Below are positions 45,087-54,263 of a stretch of DNA of 64,000 bases, one piece after another. Every line of letters begins with the position of its first letter. Position 1 is the first letter of the stretch. The DNA comes from Aporhodopirellula rubra (GTDB taxonomy: Bacteria; Planctomycetota; Planctomycetia; Pirellulales; Pirellulaceae): the NCBI RefSeq assembly GCF_014192335.1, contig NZ_JACHXU010000004.1, positions 186,001 through 250,000 on the forward strand, written 5' to 3'. The notes under the pieces are model-generated. The model searched no databases. It was not told the DNA's origin and saw only the letters and a program-made list of their open reading frames with translations. A program made the translations under genes and the position numbers.

Positions 45087-46345
45087 GCGGAAACCGCCCC
45101 AAGCAAACTCTTTGGATTCGCCTCGCTCTCGGCTCTGTGGCGGTGTTCTGCCTCTGCATCGCCTTCATCGCGATCCGCCTCGTCAGCAGCAGCTCCGACC
45201 TCCCCGAGTTGCGAACCGTCAACGCGGAACAACGCGATCTTGTGATTACAGTGGGAACAACCGGAACGATCGAACCGGAAGAAGTCATGCAGGTCGGTCC
45301 CGACGTTGCAGGCAAGATCGTTGAGTTCGGAAAAGATATCTATCACCCCGAGAAACCGATCGGAGTGGGATCACGAGTCCGAAAAGGGACACTGCTTTTT
45401 AAACTAGATGCGGAACAATACGAGATCGGCTTGCAAAAGGCGGAGGCAGCCTATCGGCTAGCACAAGCTGATATCTCGCGACTCCAGGCTCAACTCCAGC
45501 AAGCCCGCCGAACGCTCGAACGAGCCGACCGTCTGCGATCCACCAACGCCCAAAGTGACTACGACGAAATCGTAACAGCCAACGAAATGGCGGTTGCTCA
45601 ACTGGCCGTCGGCCAAGCCAAACTCGATCAAGTGGCCGCCGAGGTGCACCACACTCGCGTCAGCCTCACAAAAACAACCGTTCGATCGCCGATCGATGGC
45701 GTCGTGATCGATCGCCGGGCGAACCTCGGACAGTATGTCAATGTCGGTCACCCCGGTCTGTTTTTGCTCGCCAAAGATCTCGATCAAATGCGAATCCGTG
45801 CGTCGGTGAGCGAGAGTGACATCGGCAAAGTCCAACTCGGTCAACCGGCGACTTTCACCGTCGATGCCTACCGTGATCGAGTGATGACGGGACGCGTCGA
45901 AGAGATCCTCCTTAACGCCCGAATGCACGGAAACTTCGTCACCTATGATGTCATCGTGGGGATCGACGATACCAATGTCGAGTTGCTGCCGCACATGACC
46001 ACCGACGTGGAATTCGAAATCATTCGCCGCAACCAAGCTTGGCTGGTTCCGACGGGTGCCCTTCAGTGGTGGCCCAAAAAAGAACAAATGGAAAAAGCCG
46101 TTCCCCAAAACGCACTGGCCAGCGACGACAACGCCGAAGGCCCCGGTGAAGGCGACACCGCGTACATCTGGGTCCCCGGAGAAAACGGCAAAGTACGCCC
46201 CCTGCAAGTTCGCGTGGGGATTGATGACGGCGTGCAAACCGAAGTGGTTGGCAACGGTTTTGCCGACGACATGCCCGTTGTCGTTGGCGTCGTGAACCGA
46301 ACCACGCTTGCTCGAATTGTCCCCACCGCCAAAACGCTCCGTTAG
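45083..46345 (+). CDS. MacA/HlyD-like periplasmic adaptor
   Basis: Membrane-fusion protein that links an inner-membrane transporter to an outer-membrane channel. The 420-residue protein has one N-terminal membrane anchor (about 11-31), a lipoyl half-motif (about 60-110), a helical hairpin with long coiled coils (about 115-200; AQADISRLQAQLQQARRTLE), the second lipoyl half with TTVRSPIDGVVIDRRANLGQ, and a beta-barrel domain. It is translationally coupled to the ABC exporter upstream and 66 bp from the MacB-like gene, as in macAB and pvdRT operons. Confidence 0.9.
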   Translation: MSGNRPKQTLWIRLALGSVAVFCLCIAFIAIRLVSSSSDLPELRTVNAEQRDLVITVGTTGTIEPEEVMQVGPDVAGKIVEFGKDIYHPEKPIGVGSRVRKGTLLFKLDAEQYEIGLQKAEAAYRLAQADISRLQAQLQQARRTLERADRLRSTNAQSDYDEIVTANEMAVAQLAVGQAKLDQVAAEVHHTRVSLTKTTVRSPIDGVVIDRRANLGQYVNVGHPGLFLLAKDLDQMRIRASVSESDIGKVQLGQPATFTVDAYRDRVMTGRVEEILLNARMHGNFVTYDVIVGIDDTNVELLPHMTTDVEFEIIRRNQAWLVPTGALQWWPKKEQMEKAVPQNALASDDNAEGPGEGDTAYIWVPGENGKVRPLQVRVGIDDGVQTEVVGNGFADDMPVVVGVVNRTTLARIVPTAKTLR

Positions 46346-46398
46346 TCCAAACAGATCGCTTCGGCGAGATCCACCCATCCAATAACGGAACCCCAACC

Positions 46399-46403
46399 AG
46401 GAG
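46399..46403 (+). promoter_or_regulatory. Ribosome-binding site for TTG-started MacB-like gene
   Basis: AGGAG stands 8 bases before the TTG codon at 46412. This is the main reason for accepting the unusual start. Confidence 0.6.
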
Positions 46404-46411
46404 CCATTCGC

Positions 46412-48466
46412 TTGATCGAGCTCGGCGAAATTTGCAAAACCTACCAGGTCGGCGATGTCCCGCTGCCGGTGCTCAAAGGCATCACGCTCGACATCGACGA
46501 AGGCGAATACGTCGCGCTAATGGGGACATCGGGTTCGGGTAAAACGACCCTGATGAACCTGTTGGGCAGCCTCGACCGTACCACGTCAGGCGTTTACAAG
46601 TTCGCAGACATTGACGTGTCGGGACTGTCAAGCGGCGAACTCGCAGTGTTTCGAAACCGTCACGTCGGATTCGTTTTCCAAAACTTCAACCTGCTGCCCC
46701 GCACTTCGGCACTGGACAACGTCCTGCTGCCGACACTGTACGCAACGGATGAGCGAACCCAAGCCGAGCGGATCGAGTACGCGAAACATCTCCTCACGGT
46801 CGTCGGTTTGGGCGACCGGATGGACCACGCACCGAACCAACTTTCCGGCGGAGAACGTCAACGCGTCGCGATCGCGCGCGCGTTGATAAATCGCCCGCGA
46901 TTGCTCCTCGCCGACGAACCGACGGGCAACCTGGACTCCAAAACCGAACGAGAAATCCTCGCCCTTTTCCGGAAACTCAACGTCGAGCATCGCATCACCT
47001 TGGTGGTCGTCACGCACGACGCTCAAGTCGCCGAAAGTGCCGACCGTGTCGTCCACATGAAAGACGGCATCATCGCCGACGATCGAATCAACCCGGTCGA
47101 CATCGCACCGGTGAGCGAACATCCGATTCGCAAGAGTCCCGTTTCGCTCGATGTCGCCGCCTCGGGCCAGATTTTGGCGTCCATGATCAACGCCGTGATC
47201 GTTTCCCTTTCCGCGCTTCGCACCAACGCGTTACGAACCGCCTTGACCATGCTCGGCGTGATCATCGGAGTGGCCTCGGTGGTCAACGTGATGGAACTCA
47301 GCAGCGGATCATCGCGAGCGATCAAAGACACCGTTGCCAGCATGGGTGCCAACATGTTGACGGTCTCATCGACATACTCTCCCAGTGCCGGTCGACGTCG
47401 TCGCTACATTCCGTTGACGCCCGACGACGTCGCCATGCTCGAGGAACAATGCCCCGCGGTGCAATTGGCCGCACCAATTGTCCACGGTCAAGTTCAACTG
47501 GTTTATGGCAACCGCCGTTGCCGACCAACGTTCGTGCTCGGCAGTTCGCCTGACTATCTCGTTGGTCGTAATTGGTCCGAAATGGAGATGGGTCAACTCT
47601 TCGACGAGAACGCGGTTTACGACGCACAGAAAGTGTGTGTCATCGGCCAAACCGTTGCGACCGATCTCTTCGAAGACGAATACCCGATCGGGAAAGAAGT
47701 CCGCGCCAATGGCATCTCTTTGCGGGTAGTCGGTGTTCTCGCCGCCAAGGGTGGCGATGTTATCGGCAACGACCAAGACGACATCATGCTCGCGCCATGG
47801 ACCACGTTCAAATACCGACTCAACAGCAACTCCGGTGGTATCACCCGCGTCGCCGCCTTCGATGACCAGATGCCCAAAATGCAATTGGCGTCGAACAAAC
47901 GATCCACACGAAACGAGCACCTCAGTCAAATCTACGTGCAGGCCGTTTCGCCCGAATTGGTTCCTGACGCCCGTGAACAAATCCGAATGGTTCTGTCTCG
48001 CCGGCACGACGTCGACGCCGACGTGTTTCAAATCCACGACATCACGGAAGTCTCACGCGTGACCGCTCAGGTCGTCGCCGGACTCTCGGCCCTCGGGCTA
48101 ATTATCGCCGGCGTGTCCTTGCTCGTCGGAGGTGTCGGCATCATGAATATCATGTTGGTATCCGTCACCGAACGGACACGAGAGATCGGGCTTCGTATGG
48201 CCGTCGGTGCGAACCGCAACGCGATCTTGCGACAATTCCTGATTGAAGCGACCGTTCTGTGTTTGATCGGTGGCGTCTTCGGGATCGCGTTAGGGCACGC
48301 TAGTTCAACGACGATCGGCTGGCTGATGGGCTGGCCCAGCGAACTGTCTTTCTGGGCCCCCATCGTTGCAGTCGGGGTGGCCGCTTCAGTTGGAATCGTT
48401 TTCGGTTATTATCCCGCCCGGAAGGCCTCCCTGCTCGATCCGATCGACGCCCTCCGCTACGAGTAA
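46412..48466 (+). CDS. MacB-like ABC transporter (ATPase fused to FtsX permease)
   Basis: A 684-residue inner-membrane mechanotransmission transporter. The N-terminal ATPase has Walker A GTSGSGKTT (about 38-46), signature LSGGERQRVA (about 143) and Walker B LLLADEPTGNLDS (about 163). The membrane part has one helix (TALTMLGVIIGVASVVNVM), a large periplasmic domain (about 300-550), and three C-terminal helices of FtsX/MacB_PCD type. The protein starts at TTG 46412 with MIELGEI, directly followed by the ATPase. Together with the MacA-like adaptor and the TolC-like protein at 58679 it could form a PvdRT-OpmQ/MacAB-TolC type pump. Confidence 0.92.
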   Translation: MIELGEICKTYQVGDVPLPVLKGITLDIDEGEYVALMGTSGSGKTTLMNLLGSLDRTTSGVYKFADIDVSGLSSGELAVFRNRHVGFVFQNFNLLPRTSALDNVLLPTLYATDERTQAERIEYAKHLLTVVGLGDRMDHAPNQLSGGERQRVAIARALINRPRLLLADEPTGNLDSKTEREILALFRKLNVEHRITLVVVTHDAQVAESADRVVHMKDGIIADDRINPVDIAPVSEHPIRKSPVSLDVAASGQILASMINAVIVSLSALRTNALRTALTMLGVIIGVASVVNVMELSSGSSRAIKDTVASMGANMLTVSSTYSPSAGRRRRYIPLTPDDVAMLEEQCPAVQLAAPIVHGQVQLVYGNRRCRPTFVLGSSPDYLVGRNWSEMEMGQLFDENAVYDAQKVCVIGQTVATDLFEDEYPIGKEVRANGISLRVVGVLAAKGGDVIGNDQDDIMLAPWTTFKYRLNSNSGGITRVAAFDDQMPKMQLASNKRSTRNEHLSQIYVQAVSPELVPDAREQIRMVLSRRHDVDADVFQIHDITEVSRVTAQVVAGLSALGLIIAGVSLLVGGVGIMNIMLVSVTERTREIGLRMAVGANRNAILRQFLIEATVLCLIGGVFGIALGHASSTTIGWLMGWPSELSFWAPIVAVGVAASVGIVFGYYPARKASLLDPIDALRYE

Positions 48467-48526
48467 CGTCCTACCGACCATCATTGCCGGTCGGTTCGCC
48501 CCGCCCCGCGAACGACACCTCTCTCA

Positions 48527-49504
48527 TTGACCGAACTACCCGCAAACATCGAGCAACACCGTCGACTGCGTTGCCCGTTTCAAATGCGATGGACTCACCA
48601 CCGCAGTGGTTGGCCGGTAGTTCAAGCGGTCATCGCCGATCGGATGTCACATCCCAGCGGACCAACTCTGTTTTTCGGTGAACTCGAAGATGCACTGTTT
48701 CAAACCGGACCGTTTGATGCCCCGTGGATCGGGGTCGTCCACCAAACGTTTCATGCGCCCGCGCACATCCCAAGGATTTACGGCGGTCGTTCGGATCTCG
48801 ACTATCTTCTGAACCATCATTCCTACCTAAGCAGCAGCATGCCTCATTGTCGAGGCATTTTCACACTCTCGCAGCACGTCGCAGAACAACTCACCAATCA
48901 CCTCGATGTTCCTATCGCAGTCCTCCGTCTCCCGACCGAGAGTTCGGTCTCGCAATTCTCATTTGAGCAATTTAAAAACGCCCGCCATAAAAGAATCGTG
49001 CAACTCGGCAGTTGGCTCAGGAAGTTCTATCCGATCTACGATCTGCCAATCAAAGGATACAAACGACTGTGGTTGGCAGGAGGCAATTTCTCGCATCGAC
49101 GCGCGACGAAACTAGAAGGGATGCGAAAGCGACGTTTCGTCCGGGTTTCCTCCCCCGCACGCATCACTGACGCAGCGTATGACGAAATCCTTTCCTCCAG
49201 CATCGCGATCGTCGGATTGTGGGAATCCAACGCCAACAACTCAATCGTCGAATGCATCGCACGTGGAACGCCCGTTCTCACCAATCCATTACCGGCCGTG
49301 AAAGAGTACCTCGGTGACGACTATCCGTTCTATTTCGACTCCTTAGATCAAGCCGCCGCGAAACTCGCAGACGACGGTTTGATCCGAGAAACCGCCGCGT
49401 ATCTTCAACAACGGCAACAGCACCTTTGGTCAACCGAACGTTTCATCCGTGAGTTCACCGAATCAGACATCTATCGATCGTTGCCGCAATCCAGCGACAA
49501 CTAG
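48527..49504 (+). CDS. Glycosyltransferase-like protein (GT-B type)
   Basis: A 325-residue protein with a C-terminal half resembling GT-B glycosyltransferases of sugar-nucleotide type. KRIVQLGSWLRKF starts the second Rossmann half, and the ESNANNSIVECIARGTPVLTNPLPAVKEYLG segment (split here by ECIARGTP) is the usual donor-binding region. The N-terminal half contains VVHQTFHAPAHIP. No membrane segment. The start is uncertain: TTG 48527 or ATG 48584, neither with a Shine-Dalgarno sequence. It is 60 bp downstream of MacB and convergent with the glycosyltransferase operon. Acceptor unknown. Confidence 0.72.
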   Translation: MTELPANIEQHRRLRCPFQMRWTHHRSGWPVVQAVIADRMSHPSGPTLFFGELEDALFQTGPFDAPWIGVVHQTFHAPAHIPRIYGGRSDLDYLLNHHSYLSSSMPHCRGIFTLSQHVAEQLTNHLDVPIAVLRLPTESSVSQFSFEQFKNARHKRIVQLGSWLRKFYPIYDLPIKGYKRLWLAGGNFSHRRATKLEGMRKRRFVRVSSPARITDAAYDEILSSSIAIVGLWESNANNSIVECIARGTPVLTNPLPAVKEYLGDDYPFYFDSLDQAAAKLADDGLIRETAAYLQQRQQHLWSTERFIREFTESDIYRSLPQSSDN

Positions 49505-49575
49505 TTCACCACCTCCATCAGACGACCGCGTTGGACAAGCCAAACTACCCAACGCATCGTCTGCTATTGGTTCAA

Positions 49576-50892
49576 TCAAATCGATGCATTCGGCGTCGCA
49601 GCATCAGTGTCCACCGCATAAGGATGATAGGAGACCATTTCGACTCTTTGCCTCGGGAGCAAGCGGTAAGTGATCTCTCGCCATTTTGCTTGACGAGCGA
49701 AGATCGCCCGAAACGTCCAAATGAGATGCGTGAACTGACACAGCGGAATCAACAAAAAGATCCGAACCGCCCTGTTCAAACTCATCGCGGCAATCGAATT
49801 GCGGTCTGACCGAAACGAAATTGCATCACGGACGGATTGACGAATCAGGCAATACCCCGCAAGCATCATCAGATTGGAAAGCAGCAGGGCGGAGCCTACG
49901 AACACGACTGTGCTGTTGCCTAACAATGCGTCAACAACAAACGACAAAGCTGCCGCGCCCCAAAGCCCAGCCATCGCCACCGCGTGAAGGACCGTGTTCA
50001 CAAACGTCTTTTCAAAAATCCGAGACCACGTCAACATCCGCGTCACATACGTCCCGGTAAACTTCGCCGAGCACTGATCACGATTGATCATCAACAATTT
50101 CGGTTCGAAATAGACCTTCAAACCGAGCCGCCCAAACGCGGGCTTGATCGGACCGTCGTCCACAATCGACGTCGTCCACTTTTCGACTAACCCCGAACGA
50201 CGAAGATCCGACAACCGCATCGCGCAAGTTCCCGCCCAAGGATTACCGTTGATCGCGGTGGCGACCATTGCACCGGAGTTCCAGACGCTCCGCAGCAATG
50301 CCCCCCAACCCGGTCGTTCCGGCGAAAACCATTGACCGCCCGTCACCACACCGATTCGCGGATCCCGCAACGGTCGCAATACATCCTTCAACCAATCGGC
50401 ATGCGGAACCACATCGGCATCGATCAGCACGACAAACTCGCTATCATCCGCGATATGCTGCGTCGCCTGAACGAGGGAACTGCACTTCAGGCCACACGTT
50501 GATCGCGGATCGACTAACTCCAAGATACGAAACCGATGGTCATGATCGTGCCGCGATTGAATTTGCTTGGCCACCTTCCAGGACGGATCCTGACGGCTGT
50601 CGATCACCGCAATGATTTCGAAATTCCGGTAGGTCTGCTCGAGCAGCCTCTTCAACGTCGTCGCCAAGAAAGGATCACAGCCTCTCAGCGACAACAACAC
50701 CGAAACTTTGCCGTCATTCTCATCAATGGACTCCCGATCCGATTGCCCCAACGTCTTTCTAACCACAATCATTCGAAAGAAGCAGGCGAACCCGAAGTGC
50801 ACCAGCGACCAGACCAACAGCGTCGCCCCGCCCCATATTGATATCGGCTCCATCGGCAATGCCTGCTCAACCAGGTTCAATGCACTGCTCAT
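49576..50892 (-). CDS. GT2 membrane glycosyltransferase, copy A (HpnI/ceramide-glucosyltransferase-like)
   Basis: A 438-residue membrane-bound family 2 glycosyltransferase, similar to enzymes that glycosylate lipid acceptors. One N-terminal helix (about 18-40) precedes the GT-A domain, with SVLLSLRGCDPF, STCGLKCSSLVQ and the DAD motif in VVLIDADVVPHADWL. Three or more hydrophobic segments follow at about 295-400, then the motif WREITYRL. The gene overlaps its upstream neighbour by ATGA (50889-50892) and ends the operon. It is a clear paralogue of the protein at 60745-62046, sharing the KCSSLVQA and ITYR/VTYQ motifs. Confidence 0.85.
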   Translation of the reverse strand: MSSALNLVEQALPMEPISIWGGATLLVWSLVHFGFACFFRMIVVRKTLGQSDRESIDENDGKVSVLLSLRGCDPFLATTLKRLLEQTYRNFEIIAVIDSRQDPSWKVAKQIQSRHDHDHRFRILELVDPRSTCGLKCSSLVQATQHIADDSEFVVLIDADVVPHADWLKDVLRPLRDPRIGVVTGGQWFSPERPGWGALLRSVWNSGAMVATAINGNPWAGTCAMRLSDLRRSGLVEKWTTSIVDDGPIKPAFGRLGLKVYFEPKLLMINRDQCSAKFTGTYVTRMLTWSRIFEKTFVNTVLHAVAMAGLWGAAALSFVVDALLGNSTVVFVGSALLLSNLMMLAGYCLIRQSVRDAISFRSDRNSIAAMSLNRAVRIFLLIPLCQFTHLIWTFRAIFARQAKWREITYRLLPRQRVEMVSYHPYAVDTDAATPNASI

Positions 50893-51794
50893 GCTGACGG
50901 CAGCGGAACCATCGTCCGCAATAGATTTGCAAACCGAAAGAGATCTTTACCAAATCGAAACGTCGCAAACGGGACCCGATGCAGTCCTGTCGCGTCCATT
51001 CGCCAATTCGGCGTGCTGCCCACTAACAAATTCCGGCCGCCGGCGAGCCGTTGATTTTCGCGAGCTTCCGGACCACTGACGTAAGCCGACAACCGCCCCC
51101 CGGCAACATGACCGTATCCGTGTTTTTGATGAATCACCGGCGTGACCGAACTGACATCCACAACCGGAATGGATGACGCCTTACTCGATCGAACCATCCA
51201 ATTGTCCCAGTTCCCACGACCGATCGCGAACGCGGGAATCTTGCGATAAAGATCTGCCGAAAAGATGAAGTAGTCTTTGCAGACTATCGATGCCTGTGTT
51301 CCGTCACACTCCAAACGCGCAAAGCAATCCGAGATCCAGTTCGTGTTTCGGTGGTCCGCCCGTTCCGGCATTTCGAACTCAGTCCGTTGCCCGATCGCCA
51401 ACCAGGATTTCAAATCTGAATGCAACAAACGCTCGGCGGCGAGCACAAAACGACGATCCAAAATGATGTCAGCATTAACGAACGCGCGAACCTTGCCTTG
51501 CCCTTCGGCGGCCGCCAACGCAAAAACATCGTCGAGTAGGGGCGTTCCAAAACGATTTGTTTTTCGCGATTGATAGCAACGAAAGACCGATTGAATGTCA
51601 CCCGGAATCGTTGAGTCCGAAACCAATATAATCTCGACGTCGGGCTCCAACGCTTTCCAACTCGCCAACGCGTTCCGCTGGTGTGTATCGGACTCACCCT
51701 CAAACGGTTTGAGAACCGAAAACATCGTCAGCAATGGTGACGCATTGGCTTCCGCGACACAGTCAGTTTCCTCGAGGACGAGATTCATTTTCAT
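50889..51794 (-). CDS. Glycosyltransferase-like protein (GT-A type)
   Basis: A 301-residue soluble protein with GT-A-like features: FSVLKPFEGESD, EIILVSDSTIPGDIQ, then VRAFVNADIILDRRFVLAAERLL, with NAD (VNADIIL) standing where the DXD motif of these enzymes lies. The second half (ASIVCKDYFIFSADLYRKIP, GNWDNWMV) fits a family of hypothetical glycosyltransferases in capsule and glycolipid clusters. ATG 51794 is chosen because it overlaps the upstream stop as ATGA; GTG 51800 is the other option. Donor and acceptor unknown. Confidence 0.7.
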   Translation of the reverse strand: MKMNLVLEETDCVAEANASPLLTMFSVLKPFEGESDTHQRNALASWKALEPDVEIILVSDSTIPGDIQSVFRCYQSRKTNRFGTPLLDDVFALAAAEGQGKVRAFVNADIILDRRFVLAAERLLHSDLKSWLAIGQRTEFEMPERADHRNTNWISDCFARLECDGTQASIVCKDYFIFSADLYRKIPAFAIGRGNWDNWMVRSSKASSIPVVDVSSVTPVIHQKHGYGHVAGGRLSAYVSGPEARENQRLAGGRNLLVGSTPNWRMDATGLHRVPFATFRFGKDLFRFANLLRTMVPLPSA

Positions 51795-52846
51795 ACCCAC
51801 ACCGACGCGAGTTTGCGAGACGTTTTCGTCGACGTCTTGATCAGTTCAATCATCTGACGATCGAACCACTTCCCAAAACTCGGTTCTGGTGTTGGCGGAC
51901 GCCATTGGCCCCACTCGGTATCGGCGAGTCCTTCAAAGAACACCTCGCTGCGAGGGTGATTTGAGTGTGCCTGCCACGGTTTGAATTCGGTCGTGAAATG
52001 AACAATGGCGGGGTTATTCTTCATCTCCAACCATTGCTGCGGATCAAACGGTGCGTGCTTCTCCGATGGATACTCGAATACGTGAGCCCCCTGATTCCAT
52101 CGCGGCTCAAACCGTCCCCAATCTCCGTGGAATAGCACATTCAATGCGTACTGATCCCAACACCAAACGTGCTTTCGGTTATCGCGAAGAACCCGCAACA
52201 ATTGCTCAGCGACGTTCTCTTCACGCCAACGCTTGACGTTTAGCACCATCACGCCACTGTTGAAATAATCGCTCGCTCCGTCGAGCCCTAACTCTCGGTA
52301 GTTTGGAATCGGCCGCAGCGCCGCCATGTAAGGATTCGCCAACCGGTAATTGGCGCAACCTTTTCGAGCGTCGACGAACGGACACGCAACGTCCGAGGTT
52401 GCGAGACAATAGTGCGAATCGATCGGTTGCTCCCAAAGCTCGGACAGATCGTCTTTGACGAACAAATCGGAATCCAAGTAAATCGCTTTGTCCACATCCG
52501 TCGGAATCAACTCCGCAGTCAACAATCGGAAGTAAGCAGTATGCGAAATATGATGCGATATCGTCAGATCCGAAACACGCCCCACGTCCGGTTCAATCCG
52601 ACAAACTTCGATCGGTTCACCGGCGAGCGTGCGATCCAACATCGACGCGTTCTCATCACTGATTTCGCCACAGAGCAGGAACAAGCGGAGATGATGTCCG
52701 TCGCGCAAATTGCGACAAGCACTCTTCAGCGTGACTGCCAACGGCATGATGTAGGCATCATCGGCTGCGCAAACGAGATCGACCCGATGCGATCGGCTCG
52801 AATGACGCGGTGACGTTTCGCTTAGAAGTGTTTCGTGTGCGTTCAT
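51791..52846 (-). CDS. GT8 glycosyltransferase
   Basis: A 351-residue family 8 (LgtC/GspA-like) retaining sugar transferase, usually using UDP-galactose or UDP-glucose. The N-terminal donor region is VDLVCAADDAYIMPLAVTLKS. The metal-binding DXD is in AIYLDSDLFVK. The GVMVLNVKRW and WDQYALNVLF blocks follow, with the C-terminal histidine motif VHFTTEFKPW. Both its start (with the gene at 52843) and its stop overlap neighbours by 4 bp, so it sits in a tightly coupled operon. Confidence 0.92.
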   Translation of the reverse strand: MNAHETLLSETSPRHSSRSHRVDLVCAADDAYIMPLAVTLKSACRNLRDGHHLRLFLLCGEISDENASMLDRTLAGEPIEVCRIEPDVGRVSDLTISHHISHTAYFRLLTAELIPTDVDKAIYLDSDLFVKDDLSELWEQPIDSHYCLATSDVACPFVDARKGCANYRLANPYMAALRPIPNYRELGLDGASDYFNSGVMVLNVKRWREENVAEQLLRVLRDNRKHVWCWDQYALNVLFHGDWGRFEPRWNQGAHVFEYPSEKHAPFDPQQWLEMKNNPAIVHFTTEFKPWQAHSNHPRSEVFFEGLADTEWGQWRPPTPEPSFGKWFDRQMIELIKTSTKTSRKLASVWV

Positions 52847-54234
52847 TGGGCCTGGTTCGATTCACCCTTCGTCGATTTCACCTTACCGGTCCATGCCAAA
52901 ATTCGCTCTCGTGTTCGAACAACTGGCCCCGCGATTGGGTGTTGATGGATGGTGTCGAAGATCGCGTGAGCCTGTCCGAGCTCCGCGTTCAATTGCCCCA
53001 CCGTTGCACGCAGCAATTTGACATCACGTTTCGCGTCGGCAAGTTCGACCCGCAACCGAGCAAGGTCATCGAGCTGACACTCTGCCCTCTCACGAAAAAT
53101 CTCCGCGGCATCGAGTTTGGGTCCCGTGTGTCCGGTCTCCGAACCATGGGGTGTTGAAAGGAGGTTTCGCGGAAAGACCAGCGGTCGATTCTGGGCCGCG
53201 CCAACGGCTGCGATCTCACGCAACGACTCGATCAACCTCGTCAGGCGATTCGTTGCGTTTTCCTCGCACTGCAAGGCGTCCGCGAAAACGCAATCCTGGT
53301 AGTGCATTCTCTCGGCCGGCGGTTCACACAACTGCTCCATTGTCGCCTCCAATTGAGAGACCGCAGTCACTCGCCATGCCGCGTCGACGTACAGCGGACT
53401 GTTCGTGTAGTCCAGAATCGCAGTCGGCTTCCCAAGCAGCATCGATTCCAATTGCGTTGTCGACGGCGTCGTGATCGTCGCGTCAGCACGACGCAGCGCC
53501 GATGCGAGATCCTCGCCGTTCGTGTCTCGCAATTCGTTTTTGATCCCCACGACACGATCGAGTCCACCCGTCAGTCGCCAGATCAATTCGACGGGCCGAC
53601 CACACACCGTCTTGTGATTGGACACCCAATCTTTCAGGTCGATCAATGACTGAGTGATCAACCGTCGTTGGTGCTCGGTGAAGCCCGGCCATTTGGCGGT
53701 CATCACGAGCAGGCGGAAAGGCTTATCGCTCTCTGAGCTTGTAATCGATGCGCGAACCAAATGATCGAATCGCGGAATCCCGACGACTTCGACCTTGTCC
53801 GTGTTCCCCCACTGCCGCAGTGTTCTCGCTTGCGACGCTCCGATGCAGGCAACCTTGTCACACAAAACGGGACGCATCGTCCACGGGCACGCCGGTTCGT
53901 CGTCGCGATTGTCCCACGCGTTTCGCCATTCCAAAATTCCATCGATCGCGTAAAGCGTGGCGACTCGGCGTTGCTGAAGAGACCGTATCGCATTTCGAAA
54001 TCGCTCGAAGTGCTCCGAATAAAACAGGGCCACATCACCGGCAACCGCATCTCGCACAACCGTTTCGGGCTCCGCGATACGGACGGTGAGTCGGCGTGTC
54101 AGAGGATCGGCATGATGCCCAACCTCAGCCTCCGTCCCAACATAGAAAATTGTTCCCGTTGACAACGATGGGCCCGTCCATGTGGTGATGCGATGCTTCG
54201 ATCGGAAAAATACAGCCAACTTGGCTAATTGCAA
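52843..54234 (-). CDS. GT-B-like transferase with C-terminal coiled coil
   Basis: A 463-residue protein resembling CDP-glycerol/sugar transferases of the GT-B fold. It includes CIGASQARTLRQWG, VEVVGIPRFDHL, RLLVMTAKWPGF, and the acceptor/donor stretch ATITTPSTTQLESMLLGKPTAILDY (split by TTPSTTQLESML). A predicted coiled coil follows at about 390-440 (LDDLARLRVELADAKRDVKLL). The start is uncertain: the open frame begins at TTG 54234, with no Shine-Dalgarno sequence. The stop overlaps the GT8 start (ATGA). Exact activity unknown. Confidence 0.7.
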   Translation of the reverse strand: MQLAKLAVFFRSKHRITTWTGPSLSTGTIFYVGTEAEVGHHADPLTRRLTVRIAEPETVVRDAVAGDVALFYSEHFERFRNAIRSLQQRRVATLYAIDGILEWRNAWDNRDDEPACPWTMRPVLCDKVACIGASQARTLRQWGNTDKVEVVGIPRFDHLVRASITSSESDKPFRLLVMTAKWPGFTEHQRRLITQSLIDLKDWVSNHKTVCGRPVELIWRLTGGLDRVVGIKNELRDTNGEDLASALRRADATITTPSTTQLESMLLGKPTAILDYTNSPLYVDAAWRVTAVSQLEATMEQLCEPPAERMHYQDCVFADALQCEENATNRLTRLIESLREIAAVGAAQNRPLVFPRNLLSTPHGSETGHTGPKLDAAEIFRERAECQLDDLARLRVELADAKRDVKLLRATVGQLNAELGQAHAIFDTIHQHPIAGPVVRTRERILAWTGKVKSTKGESNQAQ

Positions 54235-54263
54235 AGAAAATATCGCCTATCGTGCAATCCCGA

